From HGM11501 sp045123995 (lineage in GTDB: Bacteria > Bacillota > Clostridia > CAKSNL01 > HGM11501), in contig JBGVKY010000026.1 of assembly GCA_045123995.1 (NCBI GenBank), forward strand, positions 124,001 to 188,000: 64,000 nt of DNA, given 5' to 3'. The position numbers and the translations under genes were made by a program. Numbering within the stretch: position 1 is the stretch's first letter; each line of letters opens with the position of its first letter. The notes beneath the pieces are model-generated. The model made no database searches, was not told the DNA's origin, and saw only the letters and a program-made list of their open reading frames with translations. Positions 52,996 through 62,369 of the stretch are shown here, piece after piece.

Positions 52996-54450
52996 TCACT
53001 TTGAGTATTGTTCAAGCATAGACTGCTTTACCTTCCAGAGTTTTTCAGACAAATCCACATAATATCTGTGGGGGTTTTCAAATCTTAAAACCTCTTCCCA
53101 CAGAGCGTCAACCTGCTCCTTGCAATACTCCCTTATCTCGCTTATGGGTTTTGACTCGTAAACACACTTGCCAGACTTAAATATAGGAGTTAAAAGCTTT
53201 TTGACTTTATAGTCAGTTACAACTTTCTTTTTCCAGGTATCAACAGGGTCAAAAAGTGTATATGGTTTAGTTTCATCTATTTCCTCATCGTGGAGAGTTA
53301 CCACATCAGCAATGGCTTTTCCTGTTTCATTACTATAGAGTCTGTGAACCTGTTTAAAGCCGGGAGTGGTAATTTTGGCACTGTTTTCGCTTATCTTAAT
53401 CTTTGGTATAACCTCTCCGTCCTTTTCCACAGCAACAAGTTTATATACACCGCCGAAAACAGGAGCAGAGCTTGCTGTTATAAGTCTTTCTCCTACACCG
53501 AAGGAGTCAATTTCGGCTCCTTGCATAATGGTATCACGTATAATATATTCATCAAGTGAGTTGGACACGACTATTTTACAGTCGGGATAGCCTGCTTCAT
53601 CTAAAGTTTTCCTTATTTTTTTAGAAAGATATGTGACGTCTCCGCTGTCTATTCTTACTCCCTTGGGTCTTGCTCCCATAGGCTTTATAATCTCATCGAA
53701 AACCTTTATTGCATTGGGAAGTCCCGACTTTAATACGTTATATGTATCAATCAAAAGTGTGCAGTCATTAGGATAGCATTTTGCATAAGCTGCGAAAGCC
53801 TCATATTCCGAGTCAAACATCTGTACCCAACTGTGAGCCATGGTACCAAGAGCGGGAATTCCGAAAAGCTTGTCTGTTATGGTGCAGGCTGTACCCATAC
53901 AACCTGCAATATAGGCACTTCTTGCCCCATATATAGCACTGTGATAACCGTGGGCACGGCGTGAACCAAATTCCATTACCGCTCTGCCCTGAGCCGCTCT
54001 GACTATTCTGTTGGCTTTTGTTCCGATAAGTGACTGATGGTTAACCGTAAGCAAAATCATAGTCTCCACAAACTGAGCCTGAAGCGCAGGACCTCTTACT
54101 ATAACAATCGGCTCTCCGGGGAAAATAGGTGTCCCCTCTTCAATAGCCCAGACGTCGCAGGAAAAGTTCATGGTGGAAAGATATTCTAAAAAGCCTTCGG
54201 AAAAAATCTTTTTCCCTCTTAAGTACTCAATGTCGTCAGGATCAAACTTAAGCTTTTCAATATATTCGACAAGCTGTTCAGTTCCCATCATAAGGGCATA
54301 ACCACCCTTATCGGGAATTGTTCTGTAAAACATATCAAAATAGGCAATCTGATCTTCCATGCCGCTTTCGAAATATCCGTTTGCCATCGTAAGTTCGTAA
54401 AAATCGCAAAGCATAGTGTAGTTATTGTTATCTTTCCAAAAACCGGACAT
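52996..54450 (-). CDS. pncB: Nicotinate phosphoribosyltransferase
   Basis: PncB (484 aa) converts nicotinate and PRPP to nicotinate mononucleotide for NAD salvage, usually coupled to ATP hydrolysis. The N-terminal LCDFYELTMANGYF opens the protein, GSRRAHGYHSAIYGARSAYIAGC holds the phosphorylated His region, and the RIDSGDVTYLSKKIR segment binds PRPP. Length fits the longer Firmicute form. AAGGAAGA precedes the ATG, and a small ORF lies 3 nt upstream in the same operon. Confidence 0.94.
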   Translation of the reverse strand: MSGFWKDNNNYTMLCDFYELTMANGYFESGMEDQIAYFDMFYRTIPDKGGYALMMGTEQLVEYIEKLKFDPDDIEYLRGKKIFSEGFLEYLSTMNFSCDVWAIEEGTPIFPGEPIVIVRGPALQAQFVETMILLTVNHQSLIGTKANRIVRAAQGRAVMEFGSRRAHGYHSAIYGARSAYIAGCMGTACTITDKLFGIPALGTMAHSWVQMFDSEYEAFAAYAKCYPNDCTLLIDTYNVLKSGLPNAIKVFDEIIKPMGARPKGVRIDSGDVTYLSKKIRKTLDEAGYPDCKIVVSNSLDEYIIRDTIMQGAEIDSFGVGERLITASSAPVFGGVYKLVAVEKDGEVIPKIKISENSAKITTPGFKQVHRLYSNETGKAIADVVTLHDEEIDETKPYTLFDPVDTWKKKVVTDYKVKKLLTPIFKSGKCVYESKPISEIREYCKEQVDALWEEVLRFENPHRYYVDLSEKLWKVKQSMLEQYSK

Positions 54451-54453
54451 GTT

Positions 54454-54756
54454 TTATCTTCCTTCCGCTTTCATTGTCTCGAGTGCCTCGGTAAGCCAGT
54501 ATTCCCCAACGTCAAATGCTCTGTAAAGCCCGTCTCTTTCTGCCTGCTTTATTACACGGTCTTTTTCGCCGAAGGTGTTGGTTATAAGCTGAACAGTTAC
54601 TGCGTCAGCCACATCTTTTTCTCCTGCTTTACCATGATTCTTTATGATAAATTTAACAAGATATTTTTCCTTGGGGTCGCCGTAAAAAAGAACGTCTCCG
54701 CGACGGATAAAGGGCTTGCCCTTAAATTCAAAATACTTCTTTTCTTCGTTTGACAT
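54454..54756 (-). CDS. Small protein of unknown function before pncB
   Basis: I do not recognise this 100-residue protein. It is soluble, beta-rich at the N-terminus (KKYFEFKGKPFIRRGDVLFYGDP) and helical near the end (YWLTEALETMKAEG). It has its own promoter and starts the transcript that continues into pncB after 3 nt, which suggests a role in NAD metabolism or a shared control. AAAGGATG precedes the ATG. Confidence 0.7.
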   Translation of the reverse strand: MSNEEKKYFEFKGKPFIRRGDVLFYGDPKEKYLVKFIIKNHGKAGEKDVADAVTVQLITNTFGEKDRVIKQAERDGLYRAFDVGEYWLTEALETMKAEGR

Positions 54757-54794
54757 TTTAAGTTCATCCTTTCTTAAAATTCGTACAATGATTT

Positions 54795-54823
54795 ATTATA
54801 ACACTTTTTTATAAATAAGTAAA
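54795..54823 (-). promoter_or_regulatory. Sigma-A type promoter of the pncB operon
   Basis: On the minus strand TTTACT and TATAAT are separated by 17 bp, about 39 bp upstream of the small ORF. Confidence 0.78.
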
Positions 54824-54837
54824 GGATTATTTTACCT

Positions 54838-55392
54838 TTAACTTCTAACCATTTTTCTGAATTTTCTTATATAATACTTCTCCGCTATAAAAAGCGCAAT
54901 AATCATAAGAATAAGCATTGCCACACATCCCGGAAGCCTTATGGAAAGTGCAACTTTGTAATTATCAGGCACATAACCGAGATTTTTAAGTACAAGTGTT
55001 TTAAGAAAAACATTTATTATAAACTGAAAGCTTGAACAGGATACCGCTCTTAATAAAATATCCCTGTTTTTCAGTTTTTCATTCCTTTTATTCCCAAAAA
55101 AGAATCCAAAAGACGCCCCGTATATAAATTCAATGGCAGTAAGCTGCCATATAAGTGCACCTACGGGATTTACAAGGCAGGATATGATATCTGCCATAGC
55201 ACCCACAAGCCCCCCTATAAAAGGTCCGAAGAGTGCTCCGGAAAGGTAAACCGATATAAAGCTTACAGAAAATTTAATAGCAGTTCCTATTCTTAAATAT
55301 CCTGATAAATACGAAAGTACAACGGTTATTGCAAGAAGCATCGATATTATACAAAGCTCTTTTGTGGTGATTTTTCTCAAAACTGATTTCAT
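54838..55392 (-). CDS. folT: ECF transporter S component for folate (FolT)
   Basis: This 184-residue membrane protein has five or six helices and is the substrate-binding component of a group II ECF transporter. The GTAIKFSVSFISVYLSGALFGP segment and following GALVGxxxDxxSxxxNPxGA-like helix match folate-specific FolT proteins. A tetrahydrofolate riboswitch lies directly upstream, which settles the substrate. It has no ATPase or EcfT gene beside it and would share the general module encoded at 59850-62345. AAAAAGGAGG precedes the ATG. Confidence 0.9.
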   Translation of the reverse strand: MKSVLRKITTKELCIISMLLAITVVLSYLSGYLRIGTAIKFSVSFISVYLSGALFGPFIGGLVGAMADIISCLVNPVGALIWQLTAIEFIYGASFGFFFGNKRNEKLKNRDILLRAVSCSSFQFIINVFLKTLVLKNLGYVPDNYKVALSIRLPGCVAMLILMIIALFIAEKYYIRKFRKMVRS

Positions 55393-55445
55393 AAATAAAC
55401 CTCCTTTTTATTTCTCGCTAATACACAAGGAGATTTCCTTTATGC

Positions 55446-55543
55446 TCCAGCGGGATGCGAAACCTTTACCGCAACGGTCAACGTTTTCGTTCAAAAGGCA
55501 ACTCCCCGTCCTTCTGACACTTTACGCAAAAGTTTCTACTCTG
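55446..55543 (-). ncRNA. Tetrahydrofolate (THF) riboswitch upstream of folT
   Basis: On the minus strand the element begins with GAGTAGA, then GCGTAAAGTG, GGGGAGTTGCC, CGAAA, GCGGT and GCATCCCGCTGG. These segments and their order match the THF riboswitch, which usually controls folT. The 3' side (55427-55433) holds TCTCCTT, which can pair with the folT ribosome site at 55400-55409 across 7 bp; this suggests that folate binding blocks translation. No intrinsic terminator is visible. Confidence 0.88.
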
Positions 55544-55551
55544 ATTAAATT

Positions 55552-57390
55552 TTAATTTAATGTTATGTTAAAAACTGTTCCTTTTTCACCTGCAAATAAA
55601 ACATATCCGTTTTCGGGAACTTTTGCTTCCCCTTGTCCTGAAAGGGATGAATATACGCAAAGTCCATCCGAATTAAAAAGAGCAAACATTCCCTTTCCGG
55701 TAAGTTCTGCACTGATTTTTTTACCTTGTGCTTCACCGGATTTAAACCAGCGGGCATAACCGTCGGGTAAAATAGTACAAAGAGACTTTTCTCCGTTATA
55801 AATATTATTTATAGCTGAAGAATCCAAAAACATCCACCCTTGGGCTTTAAGATATTCCTTTCCTTCTTTTATAAATATCTCTATATCCGTTAAATCCCTT
55901 CCGTATGCCCCGGGAAGTGAAATATCCGCCATAGCTTTCTGGGAGCCGGCTAATTTCATATACCCAAGATAATTACCTATGTTTTCCGCAAAGTATATAT
56001 TTGTAGCAGGTATTCCGGTCATATAAAGCCCCGAATTATACGCCTCGTCCAAAACAAAATAAACTTTTCCGTTTCTTTCTTTCCAGTGTTCCGGAATTTC
56101 ACTTTCCGCCTCTTTTTTTACTCCCAGATAATAGCCGAAGGAATATTTCTCCTTTTCTGAAAGCGTCTCTATCCCCTCGTAAGTCATGAAAAGTTCATCA
56201 TTAAAAGAAACAAAAGAAATAATTCCCTTCCCTGCATCAAAAACACCGTTCCCCAGATATTTATGATTCGTTTGAGCTCCTGTGTATAAATTCTTAAGCA
56301 CTCCGAAATCACCCCTTATATCAAAGGTATACTGGGCAGCATTGGAAATATAAACTCCTTTGAATTCTTCGGGAATTTCAGTATATAAAGTTTCTTCAGG
56401 CTTTTTGAATTCATAAAAATCTATTTCTATATTTTTTTCTTTTAACAGATAATCCGTTATCATTTTAACCGCCATGGATTCCGCCAGAATGCTTGACCCA
56501 CCTTTTAGTATGTATGATGCCGAGATTCCCATTTCAGGCAGAGTAACAAGAGCTGTATGATAGCTCAATGTATCCCCTCCCTTTGTTAAAGCCTTTATTC
56601 CGTATTTACCGAAAGGATATGCCTCTATGTTGTCCCAGCCCATGCCAAAGGTTTCAAGAGGTTTTTTATTTATTCTTTCCCCGGTCATTATATCAATAAT
56701 TTCTTTTTCGCAAGATAACTTGTTTGCAAAAACACAAAGGGCATCGGCATTCCCGTAAAGACCGCCTGCGGCAAGTGAATTTACCATATCCTCTAAGGGT
56801 TCTTCCAGTTCCCATGCGGTTTTTATTATTTTATCACCAAGCAAAAAGTCAAGTTCTGAATGAAGAAGCTCGGTATAACTTTTTTCAGTAACACGTTCAG
56901 ACACAATTTCCAAAAGAGTATATCCGTCGTTTGAATAGGATTCTATTTCACCTGGAGCGCTCTTAAGCCTTTGATCTTTCAGGAAATTTAATAAATTATC
57001 GTGATTCCAGGTGCTTTTTTCCTTGTAGAGCATGGAATTTTTTAATGTAGATCCGAAAAGACCCGCTGTGTGGTTAAGTAACATTCTTAATGTTATATCT
57101 TTATCCCTTTCATCCGCCATGGAAAATTCAGGTAAATAGTTAACTATCGGAGTATCAAGGTGTAAAAGCCCTTTCTTTGAAAGGGAAATTATCAAAGTTG
57201 CAGTAAAGGTTTTACTCAGGGACCCTATAGGGTAAATACCATTATCTTCCGATGATAAAACTTTCTCTCCATCTTTATACAGGGCAAAAGATACCACCTC
57301 TGCCCCGTGGTTTTCCAAAACATTTGCGTTTGAAGTTGAGAGAGAAAACATAAAAGATATTAAAATTATAAAAGAAATTATTCTTTTCAT
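55552..57390 (-). CDS. Secreted serine hydrolase, class C beta-lactamase/DD-peptidase family
   Basis: This 612-residue exported protein has a signal peptide (about residues 1-23) and a beta-lactamase class C / penicillin-binding fold. The catalytic motifs are SLSK (about residue 58), YSN (about residue 165) and a KGG in the third position (about residue 290). The last 270 residues form a beta-rich region of unknown role. It may be a peptidoglycan peptidase or an esterase; true beta-lactamase activity is unlikely. AAAGGAG precedes the ATG. It is followed by the riboswitch leader of folT. Confidence 0.83.
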   Translation of the reverse strand: MKRIISFIILISFMFSLSTSNANVLENHGAEVVSFALYKDGEKVLSSEDNGIYPIGSLSKTFTATLIISLSKKGLLHLDTPIVNYLPEFSMADERDKDITLRMLLNHTAGLFGSTLKNSMLYKEKSTWNHDNLLNFLKDQRLKSAPGEIESYSNDGYTLLEIVSERVTEKSYTELLHSELDFLLGDKIIKTAWELEEPLEDMVNSLAAGGLYGNADALCVFANKLSCEKEIIDIMTGERINKKPLETFGMGWDNIEAYPFGKYGIKALTKGGDTLSYHTALVTLPEMGISASYILKGGSSILAESMAVKMITDYLLKEKNIEIDFYEFKKPEETLYTEIPEEFKGVYISNAAQYTFDIRGDFGVLKNLYTGAQTNHKYLGNGVFDAGKGIISFVSFNDELFMTYEGIETLSEKEKYSFGYYLGVKKEAESEIPEHWKERNGKVYFVLDEAYNSGLYMTGIPATNIYFAENIGNYLGYMKLAGSQKAMADISLPGAYGRDLTDIEIFIKEGKEYLKAQGWMFLDSSAINNIYNGEKSLCTILPDGYARWFKSGEAQGKKISAELTGKGMFALFNSDGLCVYSSLSGQGEAKVPENGYVLFAGEKGTVFNITLN

Positions 57391-57401
57391 AATGTTCTCC
57401 T

Positions 57402-58007
57402 TTAAAACAGGGGATTGTTTTTGTAAAACCAGATGGCTATTTTAGATTCTTCCAGTTGACCCATCAGCGTTTCTCCAAGAGTCGTTGACATAAGGAGCAT
57501 AATAAGACCTGATAATATAACCATGAATATGTAAGCGTTTATCCCGCCTGCCAGTATTCCTCCGGCTTTATTGAATGCATTAAGTACCGGAAGACTGAAC
57601 AGAGCATCCAAAATACCTGACAGCAATTTAAGTACCAGAGTATACGCTAAGAATAAAACCACTGAACAAAGGGAACGTAAAACCAGATTTCCTACTCCCG
57701 AAGATATATTTTCTTCAAGAGTATCGGCTCCCTCGATAATTTCTTCGGTATTTATGAAAAATTTCTGTGAGAGTTCCTCTTCTTTTTTTTCGCCCTTTTC
57801 AATAAAATTGATTTCTGTTTTTTCATAGATAGCTTTTCCGAAATCGGTTTCTTTCACATATTCAAAAGCAGGATTAACCGTAGATAATGTTAAAACCAGA
57901 GCTATAACAAAGGATGCCGTTGAAAAAAAACTCTTGACAAATCCTTTCTTCATCCCGGAATACAGACAAAAAACTATTATAATCAAAGTTAAAATGTCAA
58001 GTATCAT
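57402..58007 (-). CDS. CvpA family membrane protein
   Basis: This 201-residue protein has four membrane segments and the CvpA/colicin V production domain, seen in the N-terminal ILTLIIIVFCLYSGMKKGFVKS and the C-terminal ALFSLPVLNAFNKAGGILAGG. CvpA-type proteins affect envelope resistance and biofilm formation in other bacteria; the exact role is unknown. A charged region at about residues 65-105 separates the helix pairs. It lies between the DUF5711 and hydrolase genes with short gaps. Confidence 0.82.
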   Translation of the reverse strand: MILDILTLIIIVFCLYSGMKKGFVKSFFSTASFVIALVLTLSTVNPAFEYVKETDFGKAIYEKTEINFIEKGEKKEEELSQKFFINTEEIIEGADTLEENISSGVGNLVLRSLCSVVLFLAYTLVLKLLSGILDALFSLPVLNAFNKAGGILAGGINAYIFMVILSGLIMLLMSTTLGETLMGQLEESKIAIWFYKNNPLF

Positions 58008-58016
58008 AAAATCCCC

Positions 58017-59087
58017 TTACCTTCCGAATCTTTTCATAAACGCTGTATTCGAAATAACCATAACCCTGTTCGCATCCTTAAAAAGTTTTATCCTCCGGAT
58101 ATTCGAATCCGCGTCGACTCTCCCTGTTACATGACCTCTTTTATTAAGGAGCAGAATTTCATCATTTACATAAACAGAAGAAAATCCTCCTGATGTATCA
58201 AAGGCAGAAATCTGGGAATCAGAAACATATCTTCCTTTAAGTCTTCCGCTTAAGCTAAAGGTCAAAACCTCATTTCCGCCAAAGTTTTCTTTTGTTTTCA
58301 AAACCATTACCGCATAGTTTTGGTCAAATCCTATATAAAGAGCACTGTCCTTGTCAAAGGAATGTTCCCAGATGAGCTTTCCTCTTTTATTAAAGCAGGA
58401 AATTTTATCGTCAGTTCCGATAAACACCTTATCCTTATACATTCTTAAGTAGGAAATAACCTTATCTTCAGTAATTTCGTTTTTTATTTCTCCTTTTTGC
58501 AAATCCATAAATAAAACCTTGCAGAGATAATTCACATCGCCATCTTCAACTGTATTTAACACAAGAGTTTTATTATCCGACGCAAGATAAGCTCCCAGTA
58601 TGTATTTTTCGCCAAAGGAATACTCCAAAAGATTATTTCCCTTTGCATCGTAAATAAGACACTGTCCCTTATATCCCTTGTCGGAAGTAAGTGCCGTAAC
58701 ATATCCTTTTTCGTTAACGGTTGCACTTTTTAAATCCTTTTGAATCTTCGATTCATAAATAAGTTTCCCGTCTTTTACCAGATATATTTTATTACTCTGC
58801 GTTCCCGAAATAAGAATATATTTATCATTTACACTTAAATTTGCACCCTCTTCATCTATGGCAAGAACCCACTTTTGCTCCATGTTGGGGTCATAATGTA
58901 TAAGTTCACTACCGTTATAGGTAACAAATCCATTATCGTACTTATCAAGAATATAATCTTCTGCATTTTCTTTCGAGGAAATGTAATCTTCACCATCTGT
59001 TTCCTTGTTTTTATAGGCATAATAAAATGCAGTTCCGATTATTAAAATGAATACCAGTAAATAAATAAAAGCATTTCTTTTTTTCAA
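58017..59087 (-). CDS. DUF5711 family protein (membrane-anchored beta-propeller-like)
   Basis: This protein of about 356 residues has an N-terminal transmembrane helix (about residues 6-25) and an external domain made of repeated four-stranded units, probably a beta-propeller as in DUF5711. Recurrent segments such as FVTYNGSELIHYDPN, KYILISG and KVFIGTDDKISCFNKRGK support this. Function is unknown. The ATG at 59096 touches the AAGGA site, so I take the TTG at 59087, which is better spaced. It follows truA by 12 nt and precedes cvpA by 9 nt. Confidence 0.75.
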   Translation of the reverse strand: MKKRNAFIYLLVFILIIGTAFYYAYKNKETDGEDYISSKENAEDYILDKYDNGFVTYNGSELIHYDPNMEQKWVLAIDEEGANLSVNDKYILISGTQSNKIYLVKDGKLIYESKIQKDLKSATVNEKGYVTALTSDKGYKGQCLIYDAKGNNLLEYSFGEKYILGAYLASDNKTLVLNTVEDGDVNYLCKVLFMDLQKGEIKNEITEDKVISYLRMYKDKVFIGTDDKISCFNKRGKLIWEHSFDKDSALYIGFDQNYAVMVLKTKENFGGNEVLTFSLSGRLKGRYVSDSQISAFDTSGGFSSVYVNDEILLLNKRGHVTGRVDADSNIRRIKLFKDANRVMVISNTAFMKRFGR

Positions 59088-59099
59088 AAAAATCATTCC

Positions 59100-59834
59100 T
59101 TAATAAACTATTGATATGAGTTTCAATCCCTCGGGCGGTGCTGTAATTCCGCCTAATGCTCTTTTTTTAGAATCGAGTATAACCTTGACATCAGAAGGCA
59201 CTATTTTGCCTATTCCGCAATAGGCTAACGTTCCCGTTATAATCCTTACCATGTTGTATAAAAAGCCATCTGCCGTAATTTTTAAGGTTATTATTTTATC
59301 TTTTTCGGTAATTTCTATATTCTTGACTGTCCTTACCGTAGTTTTAACCTGTGCTCCTGAAGCCATAAAGGCTGAAAAATCATGCTTTCCTATCAGAAAC
59401 TGCGCGCCTTCTTTCATTTTTCCAATATCAAGATCGTAAGAAAAATGCCATGCATATCTTTTTAAGAAAGGGTCTGCTATTATGTTTGTATCTATGGTAT
59501 ATTCATAAGTTTTTTCTTTGGCAGAATATGTGGCATGAAAGGAATCCTCAGTAAGTTCCGCCTTATAAACCCTTATACTGTCAGGAAGTGCTGTATTTAT
59601 GGCCAAAGGCATTTTATCCATGGGTATTTTAGTTTCCGAGAAAAAATTAGCCGCATACATATAAGCATGAACCCCTGCATCCGTTCTGCTGCATCCGGTA
59701 ATTGAAATTTTCTCTCCAGTTATCTTCGATATGGCGTTTTCCAGCGCTTCCTGAACTGTAAATCCGTTTTTCTGCACCTGATAGCCGTGAAAATCGGTAC
59801 CGTCATATTTAAGCCATATTCTTATGTTTGCCAT
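59100..59834 (-). CDS. truA: tRNA pseudouridine(38-40) synthase
   Basis: TruA (244 aa) makes pseudouridine at positions 38-40 of tRNA anticodon arms. The catalytic Asp lies in GCSRTDAGVHA (about residue 52), and the family segments YDGTDFHGYQVQ and LYNMVRIITGTL are clear. It follows ecfT by 15 nt, an order common in Firmicutes (ecfA1-ecfA2-ecfT-truA). Confidence 0.95.
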   Translation of the reverse strand: MANIRIWLKYDGTDFHGYQVQKNGFTVQEALENAISKITGEKISITGCSRTDAGVHAYMYAANFFSETKIPMDKMPLAINTALPDSIRVYKAELTEDSFHATYSAKEKTYEYTIDTNIIADPFLKRYAWHFSYDLDIGKMKEGAQFLIGKHDFSAFMASGAQVKTTVRTVKNIEITEKDKIITLKITADGFLYNMVRIITGTLAYCGIGKIVPSDVKVILDSKKRALGGITAPPEGLKLISIVY

Positions 59835-59849
59835 AAAAATTCCCTTCTT

Positions 59850-60650
59850 TTAGAAAATCTTAATAAGAATAATTGCTACAGTCAAAAGCAAAAGTACAAA
59901 GAAAGACAGAAAATCTCTCTTTCCGAATTCAAGCTTTTTAAGGCTTGTTCTTCCTTCTCCGCCTCTGTAGCATCTAGATTCCATTGCCACAGAAAGTTCA
60001 TCCGCTCTCCTGAAGGCTCCCACAAAGAGAGGTACTAAAATAGGAATGAGTGCTTTAACCTTCGTAAATATATTCCCCGAGGAAAAGTCCGCCCCTCTTG
60101 CCGCCTGAGCTTTTTTGATTTTATCCGCTTCCTCTGCAAATGTAGGAATAAATCTTAAAGCTATAGTCATCATCATGGCTATTTCGTGCGATGGAAAGCC
60201 AATTACGGAAAGTGGTCTTAAAAGTGCTTCCGTTCCGTCTGTAAGTACCACAGGGGATGTTGTAAACGTAAGCACCGAGGTTCCTATAAGCAGAAAAGAC
60301 AATCTTAAAATCATGAAAACAGAAAGTCTTAATCCCTCATCGGTTACTGTCCATCCTAAATAAGGTACTTTGAAAATCACTTCTCCGCCTGATAAAAAAA
60401 GATTAAGCAGAGATGTTATAACCATTATAAAAAGAATTGGTTTTAATCCTTTAAAATAATAACCGAAAGGAACCTTGCTTAAAAAGATTACCAACAAGGT
60501 GAAAACTCCCAGTAAAAGAAAGCTCAAAATATCCTTGGCAATAAAAATCATAACCATGTAAAATAATACAAAGATGATTTTTGTTCTGGGGTCAAGTCTG
60601 TGAAGAAATGAATTGCCGGGGTAATACTGTCCGATTCCTATCTCCATCAA
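59850..60650 (-). CDS. ecfT: ECF transporter transmembrane protein EcfT
   Basis: EcfT (266 aa) is the membrane scaffold that joins the two ATPases to various substrate-binding components. It has five or six helices and the two coupling motifs with the A-R-G signature, AQAARGADF (about residue 185) and VAMESRCYRG (about residue 225). It overlaps ecfA2 by 4 nt. Confidence 0.94.
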   Translation of the reverse strand: MMEIGIGQYYPGNSFLHRLDPRTKIIFVLFYMVMIFIAKDILSFLLLGVFTLLVIFLSKVPFGYYFKGLKPILFIMVITSLLNLFLSGGEVIFKVPYLGWTVTDEGLRLSVFMILRLSFLLIGTSVLTFTTSPVVLTDGTEALLRPLSVIGFPSHEIAMMMTIALRFIPTFAEEADKIKKAQAARGADFSSGNIFTKVKALIPILVPLFVGAFRRADELSVAMESRCYRGGEGRTSLKKLEFGKRDFLSFFVLLLLTVAIILIKIF

Positions 60651-61501
60651 AGTTGCCCCCCTTTCAAAGCTTCAAGGATTTCGCATTTAGCGTCATCCAG
60701 CCTGAATATATCATCCCTTACGGGTATTCCTGCTTTTTTCAAAAGGCTCATTATCTCTGTTATTTCCGGAACTGCAAGCCCGTTTTCTTTAATGAGTTCG
60801 TTATGTCTGAAAACTTCGTCAATATGAGAATATTTTAATACTTCACCCTTTGACATAACAATTACTTTTTCACAGATTTCCGCTACGTCTTCCATATTGT
60901 GAGACACTAAAATAACAGTTATACCGTATTCTGAATGCATTTTTTTAATCTGTCCTAAAATTTCTTCCCTTCCCTCGGGGTCCAAACCTGCTGCAGGTTC
61001 ATCTAAAATCAGCATTTTAGGCTTCATTGATAAAATCCCTGCAATAGCAACTCTTCTCTTCTGTCCTCCCGAAAGCTCAAAAGGTGATTTTTCAAAAAGT
61101 TCAAAAGGTACATTGGTCATTTTGGCCGCCTCAACAACTCTTTTTCTTACCTCTTCTTCCGTAAGACCAAGGTTTTTAGGACCGAATGCTATGTCTTTAT
61201 ATACCGTCTCTTCAAAAAGCTGATATTCGGGGTACTGAAAAACAATTCCGATTTTCCCGCCGAGCTTTCTGGTGACGCTTTTCATCTGAGTTATATCCTC
61301 GCCGTCAATAAAAACCTTTCCGTCCGTGGGCCTAAGAACACCGCCCATGATATTTGCAAGAGTGCTTTTTCCGGAACCTGTATGACCAATAACTCCCACA
61401 AATTCACCTTCGCCTATGGTGAGCGTAACATCTTTGAGAGCCGCAGTTTCAAAGGGAGAATCCGGAGAATAAATGTAAGAAACATTTTTAAGTTCTATCA
61501 T
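60647..61501 (-). CDS. ecfA2: ECF transporter ATP-binding protein EcfA2
   Basis: This 284-residue ATPase has Walker A GHTGSGKST (about residue 40), signature LSGGQKRRVAIAGIL (about residue 143), Walker B LILDEPAAGLDPEG and switch His in VSHNMED. With EcfA1 it forms the heterodimer that drives group II vitamin uptake. It overlaps ecfA1 by 14 nt, so the ribosome site lies in the coding region of ecfA1. Confidence 0.94.
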   Translation of the reverse strand: MIELKNVSYIYSPDSPFETAALKDVTLTIGEGEFVGVIGHTGSGKSTLANIMGGVLRPTDGKVFIDGEDITQMKSVTRKLGGKIGIVFQYPEYQLFEETVYKDIAFGPKNLGLTEEEVRKRVVEAAKMTNVPFELFEKSPFELSGGQKRRVAIAGILSMKPKMLILDEPAAGLDPEGREEILGQIKKMHSEYGITVILVSHNMEDVAEICEKVIVMSKGEVLKYSHIDEVFRHNELIKENGLAVPEITEIMSLLKKAGIPVRDDIFRLDDAKCEILEALKGGQL

Positions 61502-62345
61502 TTAAAATCCCCCTTTTCTCAAAAAAGGCAATTAAGTCATTTGCTGCTTCCTTTACGTCAATAGCTTCACTTTCGATTGAAACGCCGCATTTTTTAAGTT
61601 CCTGTATAAGCATTGCCGACTGTGGAACAGAAAGCCCAATTTTTTTAAGTTCCTCATGCTCTTTGAAAATTTCTTTGGGTGTGCCGTCCATTAACACCTT
61701 ACCCTTATCCATGACAACAACCCTTTTTGCCCTTGCTGCCTCTTCCATGAAATGGGTAATCAAAACCACCGTTATTCCTTCTTCTTTATTGAGTTTTATA
61801 ATTGTTTCAATAACGTCTTTTCTGCCCTCGGGATCAAGCATGGCAGTAGATTCGTCAAGAACAATACACTCAGGACTCATGGCGATTATCCCCGCAATGG
61901 CAACCCTTTGCTTCTGTCCTCCTGAAAGAAGATGCGGTGTCTTATGGCGGTAATCATACATTCCCACCGCTTTTAGGGCAAAATCCACCCTTTTTCTTAT
62001 TTCTTCCCTGGGAACTCCAAGATTTTCAGGAGCAAACGCCACATCGTCTTCTACAACGGAAGAAACCATCTGATTATCAGGGTTCTGAAAAACCATTCCG
62101 ATCTTCTGCCTTATTTCGTATATTCTCTCTTCATCTTTTGTATTGATTCCGTCAACAAACACATCCCCGGTCAAAGGTTGCATTATACCATTAAAATGTT
62201 TTGCAAGAGTGCTTTTCCCTGAACCGTTATGTCCCAAAATCGCGACAAATTCTCCTTTTTTAATCTGAAGATTTACTCCGCAAAGCACAAAACCAGAATC
62301 ATTTTCATTCATATATTTAGATTTTACATTCTCTGCTTTTATCAT
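61488..62345 (-). CDS. ecfA1: ECF transporter ATP-binding protein EcfA1
   Basis: This 285-residue ATPase is the partner of EcfA2, with Walker A GHNGSGKST (about residue 40), Q-loop GMVFQNPDNQ, signature LSGGQKQRVAIAGII and Walker B CIVLDESTAMLDPEG, where the second conserved residue is Glu-Ser instead of Glu-Pro, as is usual in EcfA1. It is the first gene of the ecfA1-ecfA2-ecfT-truA operon. Its ribosome site is weak (AAGTGGTGA). A promoter with an overlapping palindrome lies upstream. Confidence 0.94.
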   Translation of the reverse strand: MIKAENVKSKYMNENDSGFVLCGVNLQIKKGEFVAILGHNGSGKSTLAKHFNGIMQPLTGDVFVDGINTKDEERIYEIRQKIGMVFQNPDNQMVSSVVEDDVAFAPENLGVPREEIRKRVDFALKAVGMYDYRHKTPHLLSGGQKQRVAIAGIIAMSPECIVLDESTAMLDPEGRKDVIETIIKLNKEEGITVVLITHFMEEAARAKRVVVMDKGKVLMDGTPKEIFKEHEELKKIGLSVPQSAMLIQELKKCGVSIESEAIDVKEAANDLIAFFEKRGILNDRT

Positions 62346-62369
62346 AAGGTCACCACTTACATTAAAATC

